Source: Flavobacteriia bacterium (GTDB taxonomy: Bacteria; Bacteroidota; Bacteroidia; Flavobacteriales_D; Crocinitomicaceae). From it: 64,000 nt of DNA. Below, piece after piece: positions 24,925-33,821 of the stretch. The DNA lies in assembly GCA_947446925.1 (NCBI GenBank), contig CANFHU010000001.1:124001-188000 (forward strand), written 5' to 3'. The position numbers were made by a program, and so were the translations under genes. How positions within the stretch are numbered: the first letter of the stretch is position 1; every line of letters starts with the position of its first letter. The notes below the pieces were generated by a model. That model saw nothing but the letters and a program-made list of their open reading frames with translations. It was not told the origin of the DNA and made no database searches.

Positions 24925-26991
24925 CTATTTCGCTAAAACTTTAAACTCTGTTCTACGATTTAATTGTCTTCCTTCTTCCGTATCATTGGTCGCAATTGGT
25001 TTTTCTTCCCCAAAACCAACATAGGTTAATCTGGAAATATCAATTCCACTTGCAATCAATCGATCGAATACTGCTTTCGCACGCAAATTAGAAAGATTTT
25101 TATTGTACTCATCCGAACCTCTGTTATCTGTATGCCCAGAAATCTCAATTTTCATCGTTGGTACATCCGTCAATAATTTTACTAATTGTTGAATTTCATT
25201 TTCCGACTCATTACGTAAAGTAGATTTATTAAAATCAAAGAAGATGTTTTTTAACACTATCGAATTTCCTACAGCAATGTTTTTCAAGGTAATCACTTTT
25301 TCTACTTCCTGATATTCAGAAGATTTAGGTAAATCAAAATTTTCGGAATGGAATAAATAATCTTCTTTATGCACAGAAATACCATAATTCTTTCCTGCTG
25401 GCATGGAAACAAGGTATTTACCAGTTACGCTATTCGATTTAAATGAGGCAATTACTTCATTTTTTTCATTATCAATAATTTCAATCGTTGCGGCAATTGG
25501 TTGTTTGGTATTCTCATCTAAAATTAATCCTTTCAATAAGGTCAATTGAGCCTCTTGAACTTCTAGTTTTTTAGGTGCAACTTCTTCTTTAATAGAATCC
25601 GATACTTTTGAAATCACCGGTACCTCCGTAACTGGTGAAATGCGTTTTTCCTCGCCCAAAAAGGTTATTAGATATACATCCTTTTCGCCGAAACCACCTG
25701 GACGAATGGAAGAATAATAGGCGTGCTTTCCACTGGCAGATACTGTAAAAAACACATCATCATCGGTAGTATTAATCGGATAACCAATATTTTGTGGTGT
25801 AGTCCAAACCTGTAAATTTTCATCAAAAATAGACTTAAACACATCGTACCCTCCCATGGAAGTATGACCCTTAGAACTGAAATACAAAGTCTTACCATCT
25901 GGATGTAAATACACTCCTTCTTCGTCCAATGCAGTATTAATCACTGAACCTAAATTCACTGCTTCCCCCCATTTACCTTTATTATCTTTTGTAGACTTAT
26001 ATATATCTCTTCCCCCAAATCCGCCTTCTGGTTTGTCAGAAACAAAATATATCACATTACCATCCGGTGAAAAACAAGAGGAAGATTCATGAAAATCTGT
26101 ATTTATATTTTTATTTAATCGTGCTGGCTTAGACCATTCCACTCCTTCCAATTCACTAATAAAAACATCCCCACGATTAACATCTTTATAAATTAAAAAT
26201 TTTTGTCCGTCAGCTGATAACCCACAATTGGAATCATGTCCGTCTGTATTCACGTTGGTTCCCATATTTTTCGCTTGCCCCCAAACACCATTTGCTCGTT
26301 CCGCTAAATAAATATCTTCAAATGGTTCATTAATTAGTGGATCCATTCCTCCACCTGTAGTTTCTGGTCGGCGTGAAGTGAACAACATAATGGATTCATC
26401 TGCTGAAATTACCGGACTATAATCTGGATAAGGAGAATTTATACCCGCTCCAACATTATCAATTTTAACACGTACAGGATGTGCTGCTATCTCTTTTCCA
26501 AACGTACATTGTTTGAGTGCTATTTGAATTTCTTCGCGTACCCCTGATTCATCTTTAGGATGTAAAATTGCTAAATGTTTATTGAACGCCTCAATTGATT
26601 TATCCCATTGCATATCAATGTGGTAACCCATGCCTAGGTAAAGATGAATATCTGGCGCAACTTGCGGATTTAATTGTACCGCCTTCTCCAAATAATCAAT
26701 CGCTTTATCTTTAAAATTAGAATATAAATACGATTTTCCTAAATGGTAATTTAATACCGAATTATTAGGATTCAATTTATATGCCTCCAAGTAAAATGGA
26801 ATAGCATTTTTGAAATAATAGGGTTCCAAGTTTAGAAAAACATCCCCTTTTTCAATATTTTTTAATGCTTCTTTTAATTCATCTTTTTTGTCTTTAAAAT
26901 TCTCCCTAGAAAACTCAATATCTTGAGAAAAAACGCGTGTAAAATTCACGGACAAGGTGAGAAGAAATAGTAATAGTTTATTTAATTGCAT
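24925..26991 (-). CDS. PorE-like protein: TPR, PD40 propeller, carboxypeptidase-regulatory-like and OmpA domains
   Basis: About 688 residues with signal peptide (MQLNKLLLFLLTLSVNF, cleaved after VFS). Domain order: TPR (about 35-150), PD40/WD40-like propeller (about 180-430; repeated SADESIMLFTSRRPE, SADGQKFLIY, SPDGNVIYFVSDKPEGGFGG, HPDGKTLYFSSKGH), carboxypeptidase regulatory-like fold (about 480-565), OmpA C-terminal domain (about 575-688; FDFNKSTLRNES, ISGHTDNRGSDEYNKNLS, NRRTEFKV). This is the architecture of Porphyromonas PorE, which anchors the type IX secretion machine to peptidoglycan. PorE is a lipoprotein, whereas no lipobox is evident here. The start at 26991 is chosen for the signal peptide. 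Confidence 0.83.
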   Translation of the reverse strand: MQLNKLLLFLLTLSVNFTRVFSQDIEFSRENFKDKKDELKEALKNIEKGDVFLNLEPYYFKNAIPFYLEAYKLNPNNSVLNYHLGKSYLYSNFKDKAIDYLEKAVQLNPQVAPDIHLYLGMGYHIDMQWDKSIEAFNKHLAILHPKDESGVREEIQIALKQCTFGKEIAAHPVRVKIDNVGAGINSPYPDYSPVISADESIMLFTSRRPETTGGGMDPLINEPFEDIYLAERANGVWGQAKNMGTNVNTDGHDSNCGLSADGQKFLIYKDVNRGDVFISELEGVEWSKPARLNKNINTDFHESSSCFSPDGNVIYFVSDKPEGGFGGRDIYKSTKDNKGKWGEAVNLGSVINTALDEEGVYLHPDGKTLYFSSKGHTSMGGYDVFKSIFDENLQVWTTPQNIGYPINTTDDDVFFTVSASGKHAYYSSIRPGGFGEKDVYLITFLGEEKRISPVTEVPVISKVSDSIKEEVAPKKLEVQEAQLTLLKGLILDENTKQPIAATIEIIDNEKNEVIASFKSNSVTGKYLVSMPAGKNYGISVHKEDYLFHSENFDLPKSSEYQEVEKVITLKNIAVGNSIVLKNIFFDFNKSTLRNESENEIQQLVKLLTDVPTMKIEISGHTDNRGSDEYNKNLSNLRAKAVFDRLIASGIDISRLTYVGFGEEKPIATNDTEEGRQLNRRTEFKVLAK

Positions 26992-27053
26992 TATACCAGA
27001 GTTTGAGAACAAGTTTGATCAAAGTTTAAAAGTACAATATATCCTTTTAAAAT

Positions 27054-28853
27054 CTAGTTTGAAGCAGCATAATATGCTAACAAAACCTGTGTTTTTGACT
27101 TACCAATACATTGTTCTAATGCTTCTTTTGATGCTTTTTTTATTCCTGATACACTTTTAAATGTGGTCATTAATTTCTTGAAAGTTGTTTCACCGATTCC
27201 TGGTATTCCCTCTAACTCTGAAACAAAAGCACCTTTACTACGTCGATTTCGATGGTGTGTAATTCCAAAACGATGCGCTTCATTTCGCATGAATTGTATT
27301 ACTTTCAAACTCTCTGAACGTTTATCTAAATAAATTGGGATACTATCTCCTGGAAAAAAGATTTCTTCCAAACGTTTAGCAATACCAACAATTGCAATTT
27401 TACCACGCAAATTTAATTTTTCCAATGCTTTTAAAGCAGCACCTAATTGACCTTTACCACCATCGATAATAATGAGTTGAGGTAAGGGCTCGTTTTCGTC
27501 TAATAAACGTCTGTAGCGTCTAAATACCGCTTCCTCCATGGTTGCAAAATCATCCGGTCCTACAACTGTTTGCACATTAAAATGACGATAATCTTTTTTG
27601 GAAGGTTTTCCATCCTTAAAAACTACACACGCAGAAACAGGATTTGTTCCTTGAATATTGGAGTTATCAAAACATTCCATGTGTTTTGGGAGTTCTGCTA
27701 AACGTAAATCGCGTTGGATTGTTCTTAATATACGCTCCGCGTGCTCTTCTGGATTTGTAATTTTCTGGTGTTTAAATTTCTCCATGCGATAAAACTTCGC
27801 ATTGCGTAACGATAATTCCACTAAATTCTTTTTATCACCAATTTGTGGAATAACACATTTAAACTCATTTGTAAGGGAATCTATGGAAATAGATGTCAAT
27901 ACTTCTTTAGAAATACTTGAAAAACGTTCTCGCAATTGAATAAGCACAAATAACAGTACGTCTTCTATCGTTTCGTCTAACTTTTTTTGAACTTCCAATG
28001 TGATTCCGTGAATGATAGCACCATTCGAGACTACTAAATAATTGACAAAATAAGATTTTTCGTCTTCAATGGCTGTTATCACATCTACAGCCTGAATTTT
28101 TGGAGAAACAATCGTTGATTTTGCTTTATAATTTTCAAGCAACTCTAACTTTTCCTTCATCCGGTGGGCATCCTCAAAACGATATACTTCGGCATATTCT
28201 AACATGGTTTTTTTTACATACTGAATAACCGTCGAAATCTGTCCCTTCAAAATTGCCTCAATGTGTTGAATCGAAATAGCGTATTCTTCTTGCGATTGTT
28301 TACCAACACAAGGTGCTTTACAATTACCAATATGGTATTCCAAACATACTTTATACTTTTCTTGCTGAATATTGCGCGCTGACAAGTCAAAAGTACAGGT
28401 GCGCAATTGGTATAATTCTTTTATGAATTGCACCAAGGTATTTACCATTTTCACATTGGTATACGGACCAAAATAAGCAGATCCATCACGCACTAAAGTT
28501 CTGGTAGAAAACACCCTTGGAAACGGCTCCTGTTTGATACAAATCCAAGGGTAGGTTTTATCATCCTTAAGTTGAATATTGTATTTAGGCTGGTACTTTT
28601 TGATTAAACTATTTTCAAGCAATAATGCATCTAACTCCGTATCTACAACAAGGTATTGAATATCGATAATTTGCTTGACAAGTATGCGTGTTTTAAGGTT
28701 ATCTTGTGTTTTCACAAAATACGATGTAACCCTTTTTTTTAAATTCTTTGCTTTGCCTACATAAATGATAACACCTTCTTTATCAAAATATTGATATATC
28801 CCAGGTTGTTCTGGAATCGTTTTCAATTTGAGTTGCAAATGCTCAGGCGCCAT
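27054..28853 (-). CDS. uvrC: UvrABC excision nuclease subunit C
   Basis: About 599 residues. Domains: GIY-YIG nuclease (about 8-90: PGIYQYFDKEGVIIYVGKAK then NLKKRV), UvrB-interacting UVR motif (about 195-235), RNase-H-like endonuclease (about 370-530: ECFDNSNIQGTNPVSACVVF, DGGKGQL), and C-terminal helix-hairpin-helix pair (LEGIPGIGETTFKKL). It makes both incisions in nucleotide excision repair. The ATG at 28853 (MAPEHLQ) is chosen; a longer frame would start inside the upstream intrinsic terminator. Confidence 0.96.
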   Translation of the reverse strand: MAPEHLQLKLKTIPEQPGIYQYFDKEGVIIYVGKAKNLKKRVTSYFVKTQDNLKTRILVKQIIDIQYLVVDTELDALLLENSLIKKYQPKYNIQLKDDKTYPWICIKQEPFPRVFSTRTLVRDGSAYFGPYTNVKMVNTLVQFIKELYQLRTCTFDLSARNIQQEKYKVCLEYHIGNCKAPCVGKQSQEEYAISIQHIEAILKGQISTVIQYVKKTMLEYAEVYRFEDAHRMKEKLELLENYKAKSTIVSPKIQAVDVITAIEDEKSYFVNYLVVSNGAIIHGITLEVQKKLDETIEDVLLFVLIQLRERFSSISKEVLTSISIDSLTNEFKCVIPQIGDKKNLVELSLRNAKFYRMEKFKHQKITNPEEHAERILRTIQRDLRLAELPKHMECFDNSNIQGTNPVSACVVFKDGKPSKKDYRHFNVQTVVGPDDFATMEEAVFRRYRRLLDENEPLPQLIIIDGGKGQLGAALKALEKLNLRGKIAIVGIAKRLEEIFFPGDSIPIYLDKRSESLKVIQFMRNEAHRFGITHHRNRRSKGAFVSELEGIPGIGETTFKKLMTTFKSVSGIKKASKEALEQCIGKSKTQVLLAYYAASN

Positions 28854-28869
28854 ACAAACAAAATTACAC

Positions 28870-28899
28870 AAAAAAAGGTCGACCTTTCAGCCGACCTTG
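28870..28899 (-). terminator. Intrinsic terminator after the PpiD-like gene
   Basis: Stem AAGGTCG (875-881) / CGACCTT (892-898) with a 10-base loop. Read on the minus strand it is followed by a run of seven T, the correct orientation to end transcription from the gene stopping at 29030 before uvrC. Confidence 0.8.
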
Positions 28900-28910
28900 T
28901 ATATAATTTT

Positions 28911-29032
28911 TAATGTAATTTTTAAGTTAGATTTTTCGAGGCAAACTAAAAATTAATACCGCAGTATACATTAGTATAGGAGGATGTTAATTTTGCAGTT
29001 GAACGAAGAAAAGCAATTTAAAAATTACATTA
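28911..29032. repeat. 15-bp inverted repeat pair around the PpiD-gene 3' end
   Basis: TAATGTAATTTTTAA at 28911-28925 is the exact inverted complement of 29018-29032. The right arm includes the last bases of the PpiD-like gene (stop 29030). The 92 bases between show nothing coding. The pair could fold the mRNA 3' end ahead of the terminator or mark a past insertion. Confidence 0.6.
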
Positions 29033-31222
29033 TCTTCTTATTCCTAAGAAAGCGAACTTACGGTTATCTTTAACTTCGGCTAACTTAACCAATGCCATTT
29101 TAGCTTCTCCTTGTTGGTTTCCGCGTACACTGTTTAATAATTGCATTGTTTCCATCGTGTAATCGCTTGTTGCAGGTGCTTTAATCGTTTTATTAATTTG
29201 GATTACATATACTCCTTGTTCTCCTTTAACTAATACTGTAGAACCATCTTTTAAACCTGAAAATAAAGTACCTACTGCTTCTGGTTCATATCCTTGTAAT
29301 TGAGGATTAGCAAATGTTACCTCTCCTTTATTTACGATAGTTCTTCCTTTTTTAGCAATAACATTCAAGTTCTTTTGTTTTCCAATTTGAGCAATGAAAC
29401 GGTCTGCTTTTTTCTGCTTAATTACTTCGATTTTCATAGACTCTTGAACATCAATAAAAGCAGGAACACCCTTTTCTCTTACAGATGAAACGATAGCAAT
29501 GATGTATCTATTTCCATCAATAATCGGTTTAGAACATAAAGTACCAACTTCTGTGTTTTCATCGTATGCTAATTTCAAAATTGCATCTTCCGCTAAAGAA
29601 GTAGCGAAACCTTGTGCTGCAGGATTTTCATCTAAAATTTTCACAGGACGAGAAAAATATCCTTTTTGTTTTGCGATTGTATCAAATAAATCCAACTTAG
29701 CTTTTGGAGAATTTTTACGGTAAATTTTCTCATCCAACTCATTTAACACATCAAATGCATTATCTGTAGTTGTCATTTTCGTATCGCTACTTGGTAACAA
29801 TTCTTTTTCAATGAAAGAAACAATCGGATATTTTACCGATTTACGATCCATCACTTCCATGATGTGAATTCCAAAATCAGTAGTAACCATTCCAATGGTA
29901 CCAATCGGTTTTTCGACAGCAAACTTGGAGAATGGAGGAACCATCTCGAAATCTAAGAAGTTCTCGTACACACCACCAGTACTTTTAGATCCTGGATCTT
30001 CACTGTATTTATTAACGTATTCCGTAAAGTTATCTTTGTTGATTTTCAAAATCAATGTGTCAGCCATCTTACGCAACGCTCTTAATTTCAAAGAATCCCC
30101 TTTTGGAGCACTTAATAAAATGTGTCTAACCTTACAAACGTTCGTATTAAATCCTCTCACTTTTGCAATACGGAATTTACCGTTATCCACATAAGGTCCT
30201 ACAATTTGTCCAGCAGAAGCCATTTTAAAAACAGTGTCCATCGCAGCAGGGAAAGTTAATCCTTGTTGTGCTTTTGCATCTCCCTCTGGACGAAGTGTAG
30301 ACTGACGTGTACTTGTAAAGAATTTTAAATCACTATTTGTTAAAACAAACGTAGAATCGTCTTTCGTTTTGGAAAAACCATCTTTAATTGTTTTTAAGAT
30401 TTTATTGAACTCCGTAGAATCTTTTTTAGAAGGTACGATGTTAATGTCAAAATACTTCACATCTCTACCAGCAGTTGATTCATATTTCTTCTCGTTTTTA
30501 TGTTCTTCATAATATGCTTTAACTTCCTCCTCAGATACCTTAATCTGCTCATCTGGAATTTCAGAGTAACGACGTACTACATAAGAAACATTTTTAACTT
30601 CTTTTTGTGCTTTGTACTCCTCTTTCCCTTCTAACTTAGTTACATATACACCTTGAGAAAGAATTTGGTAGTATTTTTCATTTTTACGTTGGTTTGTAAA
30701 ACTTGTTTTTGTTGTTTCCCAATCAGCGCTTACACGTGCATCGGTAGAACTTTCCATTTCTTGGATACGTTTCTCTAACAAACGTGGGTTAAATTGTCCA
30801 GTTAATGAATCCACAAAACTTTGCGCTAAATTTGGCATTACCGTGAAACCATCTGTACCATATAAATACGCATCGAACTCATTTTTACTAACATCAATGC
30901 CTAATTTTTCATACTCTTCTTCCAAAATTTTCTCTTCCACCAACATGGTCCAAGCACGATTTTCAGATTGTTTTTTATCCGCATCTGTATATGGGCGTTG
31001 TTGTTGTGCATATTGTTGTTGATCCGATTGTATCATGGACTGAACCAATTTTTCATATTCCATTGGATCCACTTTTTCACCGTAAACTTCTCCTAAACCA
31101 ATAGGTTGATTAGAAGAACCGAACATATTATCCCATCCACTCATGATGAATGCGAACATCGCTAGTCCTAATAAAACGATAGTGATTCCTGATTTTTCAC
31201 GTATTTTTCCAATAATAGCCAT
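29030..31222 (-). CDS. PpiD-like periplasmic chaperone / peptidyl-prolyl isomerase
   Basis: A 730-residue protein anchored by one N-terminal membrane helix (ITIVLLGLAMFAFIMSGW). A SurA_N/PpiD-type chaperone region (about 50-260) follows, with EKVDPMEYEKLVQ and NRAWTMLVEEKILEEEYEKL; a parvulin PPIC domain (about 350-460) shows VRHILLS, YSEDPGSKSTGGVYENF, KFAVEKPIGTIGMVTTDFG and IHIMEV; the helical tail is long. It helps fold exported and outer-membrane proteins at the periplasmic face. Length is normal for Bacteroidota PpiD-type proteins. Confidence 0.92.
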   Translation of the reverse strand: MAIIGKIREKSGITIVLLGLAMFAFIMSGWDNMFGSSNQPIGLGEVYGEKVDPMEYEKLVQSMIQSDQQQYAQQQRPYTDADKKQSENRAWTMLVEEKILEEEYEKLGIDVSKNEFDAYLYGTDGFTVMPNLAQSFVDSLTGQFNPRLLEKRIQEMESSTDARVSADWETTKTSFTNQRKNEKYYQILSQGVYVTKLEGKEEYKAQKEVKNVSYVVRRYSEIPDEQIKVSEEEVKAYYEEHKNEKKYESTAGRDVKYFDINIVPSKKDSTEFNKILKTIKDGFSKTKDDSTFVLTNSDLKFFTSTRQSTLRPEGDAKAQQGLTFPAAMDTVFKMASAGQIVGPYVDNGKFRIAKVRGFNTNVCKVRHILLSAPKGDSLKLRALRKMADTLILKINKDNFTEYVNKYSEDPGSKSTGGVYENFLDFEMVPPFSKFAVEKPIGTIGMVTTDFGIHIMEVMDRKSVKYPIVSFIEKELLPSSDTKMTTTDNAFDVLNELDEKIYRKNSPKAKLDLFDTIAKQKGYFSRPVKILDENPAAQGFATSLAEDAILKLAYDENTEVGTLCSKPIIDGNRYIIAIVSSVREKGVPAFIDVQESMKIEVIKQKKADRFIAQIGKQKNLNVIAKKGRTIVNKGEVTFANPQLQGYEPEAVGTLFSGLKDGSTVLVKGEQGVYVIQINKTIKAPATSDYTMETMQLLNSVRGNQQGEAKMALVKLAEVKDNRKFAFLGIRR

Positions 31223-31284
31223 CTTATGATAATTTTTTAAGCACGCGAATATACATATCGGAATTGATTTTTAAAAGAAAAGGG

Positions 31285-32268
31285 TTATTTATTCTTTTTT
31301 CGTTCCCATTTTAGTGTGTATATCACTCCACCATACATGACAAAATAGGCAGCGTTTTTAGCCCCTGGTATAATGTTTTGTGGAATCGTATAATAGGGAG
31401 AAAGATTCCATGCAAATCGATGCATAACATATCTAAAATCTAAATTAAATGTATACGCTAAAAAAGGGGTGTTTGTAGTAATTGTTTGCGTAGTACTTTT
31501 TGCTAATTTACCATTCCCTTTCGCTAATTTTTTCGTACTTGCACTAGTTTCTACTCCATTTTGCGTACCCCAAATAACATCTATTTCTGGTGTTAGTATA
31601 AGCCTATCTTCCGAAATTAAAAGATCATAAAAATAAAAAGTGACCGAATTCATCAAAGTCATCGTAAAATCCCTGGCTTGAATATCTGTGTAACCAGTAT
31701 TGTCTACCAACACATATTTATTTTGTTTTTTATCGAATTTATTTTCTATAGTATGAAAAGGAACTTTCTTTTTTCCAGACGTAAAATCCAAACTTAATCC
31801 AGTATATATTTCGTGTCCCCAATCATATCCAGCATAGGCATTGAGGTCATTGTTTACTACCGCACTTAAACGATCCACATCTTTGCTAAAAATATAACGT
31901 GCATAGGACAACGTAAAATTCCATTTTTCTCCAACATAAAAATTTTTACCTACTTTCAAATCTAATTCATCAAACACTTTACTAGTAGTATTCGAATGAA
32001 CAAGTGAAAATTGGTAAAAAAAATCTTTAGATGTTGTATACTTCAATGTTGGCGTGAAAATAGGAATGGCTATAGAGTCTCGTTTACCTAACATCGTATT
32101 TGCACTCGAGTAATTCAGTGAAAAACGCAATCTTCTGTATGCAGGATATTCTATTTCTGAAATTTCATTTTTCAAGGTATCACCAACGGATTGCGGATGG
32201 TTTATGTTTTGACTAAATACATTACCTAAAATTAAAAATATACTAAAAATCAGTGTTTTAAACCTCAT
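31285..32268 (-). CDS. Outer-membrane beta-barrel protein of unknown function
   Basis: A 327-residue protein with signal peptide (MRFKTLIFSIFLILGNVFSQ). The rest alternates polar and aromatic residues with strand-turn-strand spacing (FSLNYSSANTMLG, FTLSYARYIFSKD, YTGLSLDFTSGKKK, FTMTLMNSVTFYFYDLLI, FAYWLNLD-like pairs, MYGGVIYTLKWERKK), consistent with a 12-16 strand barrel without plug. Conserved family not recognised. It lies between the PpiD-like gene and a TPR gene in the same orientation, 18 bases after the latter, and may be its co-expressed client. Confidence 0.7.
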   Translation of the reverse strand: MRFKTLIFSIFLILGNVFSQNINHPQSVGDTLKNEISEIEYPAYRRLRFSLNYSSANTMLGKRDSIAIPIFTPTLKYTTSKDFFYQFSLVHSNTTSKVFDELDLKVGKNFYVGEKWNFTLSYARYIFSKDVDRLSAVVNNDLNAYAGYDWGHEIYTGLSLDFTSGKKKVPFHTIENKFDKKQNKYVLVDNTGYTDIQARDFTMTLMNSVTFYFYDLLISEDRLILTPEIDVIWGTQNGVETSASTKKLAKGNGKLAKSTTQTITTNTPFLAYTFNLDFRYVMHRFAWNLSPYYTIPQNIIPGAKNAAYFVMYGGVIYTLKWERKKNK

Positions 32269-32286
32269 AGATTAAATAATAAGCAT

Positions 32287-33012
32287 TTAATGGCATAATT
32301 CTTTAATATAGCCCTCCACTTCTAAATCTCCTAAATCCCTTGCATTCCTAAAATCAGCGCAAGCATCCTCTGGAAAACCTAAGTTATACTCTGTGATAGC
32401 ACGATTAAAATAATAGTCACTAAATGTATTATTTAATTGAATTGCTCGATCGTAATGGATAAGTGCTTTCTCATAATTTTCCATTGAAAAATAAGCATTT
32501 GCCAAAGCAGACTCTATTTCATGCGCCTCTTGATTTTCTTTCAAAGCCGCTTCATAATCTACAAGAGCAGCATCCAATTTCCCTAATTTGTAGGAACAAT
32601 TCCCTCGCAAATAATATGCATAGGTAGTATTAGTTGCAAGTTCAATTACTTTGGTATAATCCTGGTATGCCAACGTATAATTTTTTAGTTGAAAATAACA
32701 ACTTGCTCGATTATAATAGGCATCTGTATAGGAAGGATCATACGAAATACACGTTGAAAATTGCGCTAGTGATTTTTCAAATTGCAATAGATCCAAATAC
32801 GCATTTCCCAGGTAAAAATAGATATCCGAATTTTTTGGTGAATTTTTAATACATCGATCAAAAACTGCAATTGCCGCTTCATATTTTTTTTCTTTGGCAA
32901 GTTGCAAGCCATTGGTAACGGAAGTAGTAGTGTCTTGCGCAAAACTACCATTACTAGCCATGCAAATAACGGCTAGTACAAACATCCCAAAATTACTCCA
33001 TCGCATCTTCAT
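32287..33012 (-). CDS. TPR protein, exported
   Basis: A 241-residue protein with signal peptide (about 1-25, GSFAQD). Five TPR units run from about 35 to 225: KEKKYEAAIAVFDRCIKNSP, SDIYFYLGNAYLDLLQFEKS, TDAYYNRASCYFQLKNYTLA, TYAYYLRGNCSYKLGKLDAA, FSDYYFNRAITEYNLGFPED. A probable periplasmic interaction scaffold. Start could also be the ATG 6 bases later. The barrel gene follows after 18 bases. Confidence 0.85.
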   Translation of the reverse strand: MKMRWSNFGMFVLAVICMASNGSFAQDTTTSVTNGLQLAKEKKYEAAIAVFDRCIKNSPKNSDIYFYLGNAYLDLLQFEKSLAQFSTCISYDPSYTDAYYNRASCYFQLKNYTLAYQDYTKVIELATNTTYAYYLRGNCSYKLGKLDAALVDYEAALKENQEAHEIESALANAYFSMENYEKALIHYDRAIQLNNTFSDYYFNRAITEYNLGFPEDACADFRNARDLGDLEVEGYIKELCH

Positions 33013-33032
33013 ACATACATATTGATTACCAA

Positions 33033-33389
33033 TTATTTACCCCTATTTTCTTTTCTTTCTTGACGGTGTTGCAATTTGTCATGATGATGCTCCTGCTTTT
33101 TATCTGCAGGATGTTCTTTTTTCACCTCTCCTTTAGTTGATTTGTCGATCGGTTGCTTATCTAAATGAGGTCTGGTATGACGACTATTTTCGGATTTGTG
33201 CAAAGGTTCTTTTCTATCTTCTTTCTTTAGGTCGATGCGTTCGGCAGAATGATCATTGTTTTTGCGATGAACCACATTATCGGTATTGCTTGAACGAATT
33301 TCCAATTTCAACTTTTTTTCTCCTATGTCATTTTGAGAAAAAGTAAATAAAGAAATAAAAAGTGCAGCGAATAATACTATTTTTTTCAT
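33033..33389 (-). CDS. Small His/Lys-rich secreted protein
   Basis: A 118-residue protein with a clean signal peptide (MKKIVLFAALFISLFTFSQ). The mature 99 residues are almost entirely charged and polar (Lys, Glu, Asp, Arg, Asn, and many His: HRKNNDHSAE, KKEHPADKKQEHHHDKLQHR), with no hydrophobic core, so it is probably disordered. The His clusters could bind metal ions, or the chain could contact polyanions. No family recognised. The signal peptide and position beside same-strand genes make it a likely real gene rather than a random frame. Confidence 0.65.
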   Translation of the reverse strand: MKKIVLFAALFISLFTFSQNDIGEKKLKLEIRSSNTDNVVHRKNNDHSAERIDLKKEDRKEPLHKSENSRHTRPHLDKQPIDKSTKGEVKKEHPADKKQEHHHDKLQHRQERKENRGK

Positions 33390-33493
33390 AATCTAAAGTA
33401 TTGTTTATAGTTCTATGACTAAAGCAACTTTAAAAAGTTTAATAAAACTAAAAATATTTTTCGGAATCTTTCGGATGGACGTATTAGATTGTT

Positions 33494-33501
33494 TAATTTT
33501 G
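33494..33501 (+). promoter_or_regulatory. -7 box of a Bacteroidota-type promoter, close to the DUF4286 start
   Basis: TAATTTTG fits the TAnnTTTG -7 consensus; a weak TTCG lies at the -33 position (470-473). The ATG at 33507 begins only 5 bases after the box, about where transcription should start, so the mRNA may be leaderless. Confidence 0.55.
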
Positions 33502-33506
33502 TTGGT

Positions 33507-33821
33507 ATGATACTATACAATGTTACCGTGAGCATCGACCCACAAATCGAACAAGAATGGTTGGCTTGGATGCGCGCCACGCATATACCTGAGGTGTTGC
33601 AAAGTGGATGTTTTTTAGAAAGTAAAATTTCACGCATTCATGGAGAAGAAGAAGGCGGAGTGACTTACTCTATCCTTTATACAAGTCCTTCCCAAGAAAA
33701 ATACGATGAGTACCAACGTGATCATGCTCCTAGATTACAAAAAGACCATACCGAAAAATACCAAGGCAAGTTTGCAGCATTTAGAACTATATTAACCGTT
33801 GTAGAACACTTTACCGTTTAA
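33507..33821 (+). CDS. DUF4286 family protein
   Basis: About 104 residues from the ATG at 33507 (MILYNVTVSIDP); an upstream TTG-type start would lie across the probable promoter. The fold resembles a ferredoxin-like dimeric alpha/beta barrel: EWLAWMRATHIPEVLQSGCF, TYSILYTSPSQEKYDEYQ, HAPRLQKDHTEKY. Function is unknown. The stop TAA shares its last A with the rsmA ATG, so the two are translationally coupled. Confidence 0.85.
   Translation: MILYNVTVSIDPQIEQEWLAWMRATHIPEVLQSGCFLESKISRIHGEEEGGVTYSILYTSPSQEKYDEYQRDHAPRLQKDHTEKYQGKFAAFRTILTVVEHFTV

Noticed and set aside
28854-28871. Longer uvrC N-terminus beginning in the upstream spacer
   Set aside because: The extra codons overlap the intrinsic terminator of the preceding gene, and MAPEHLQ matches usual UvrC starts.
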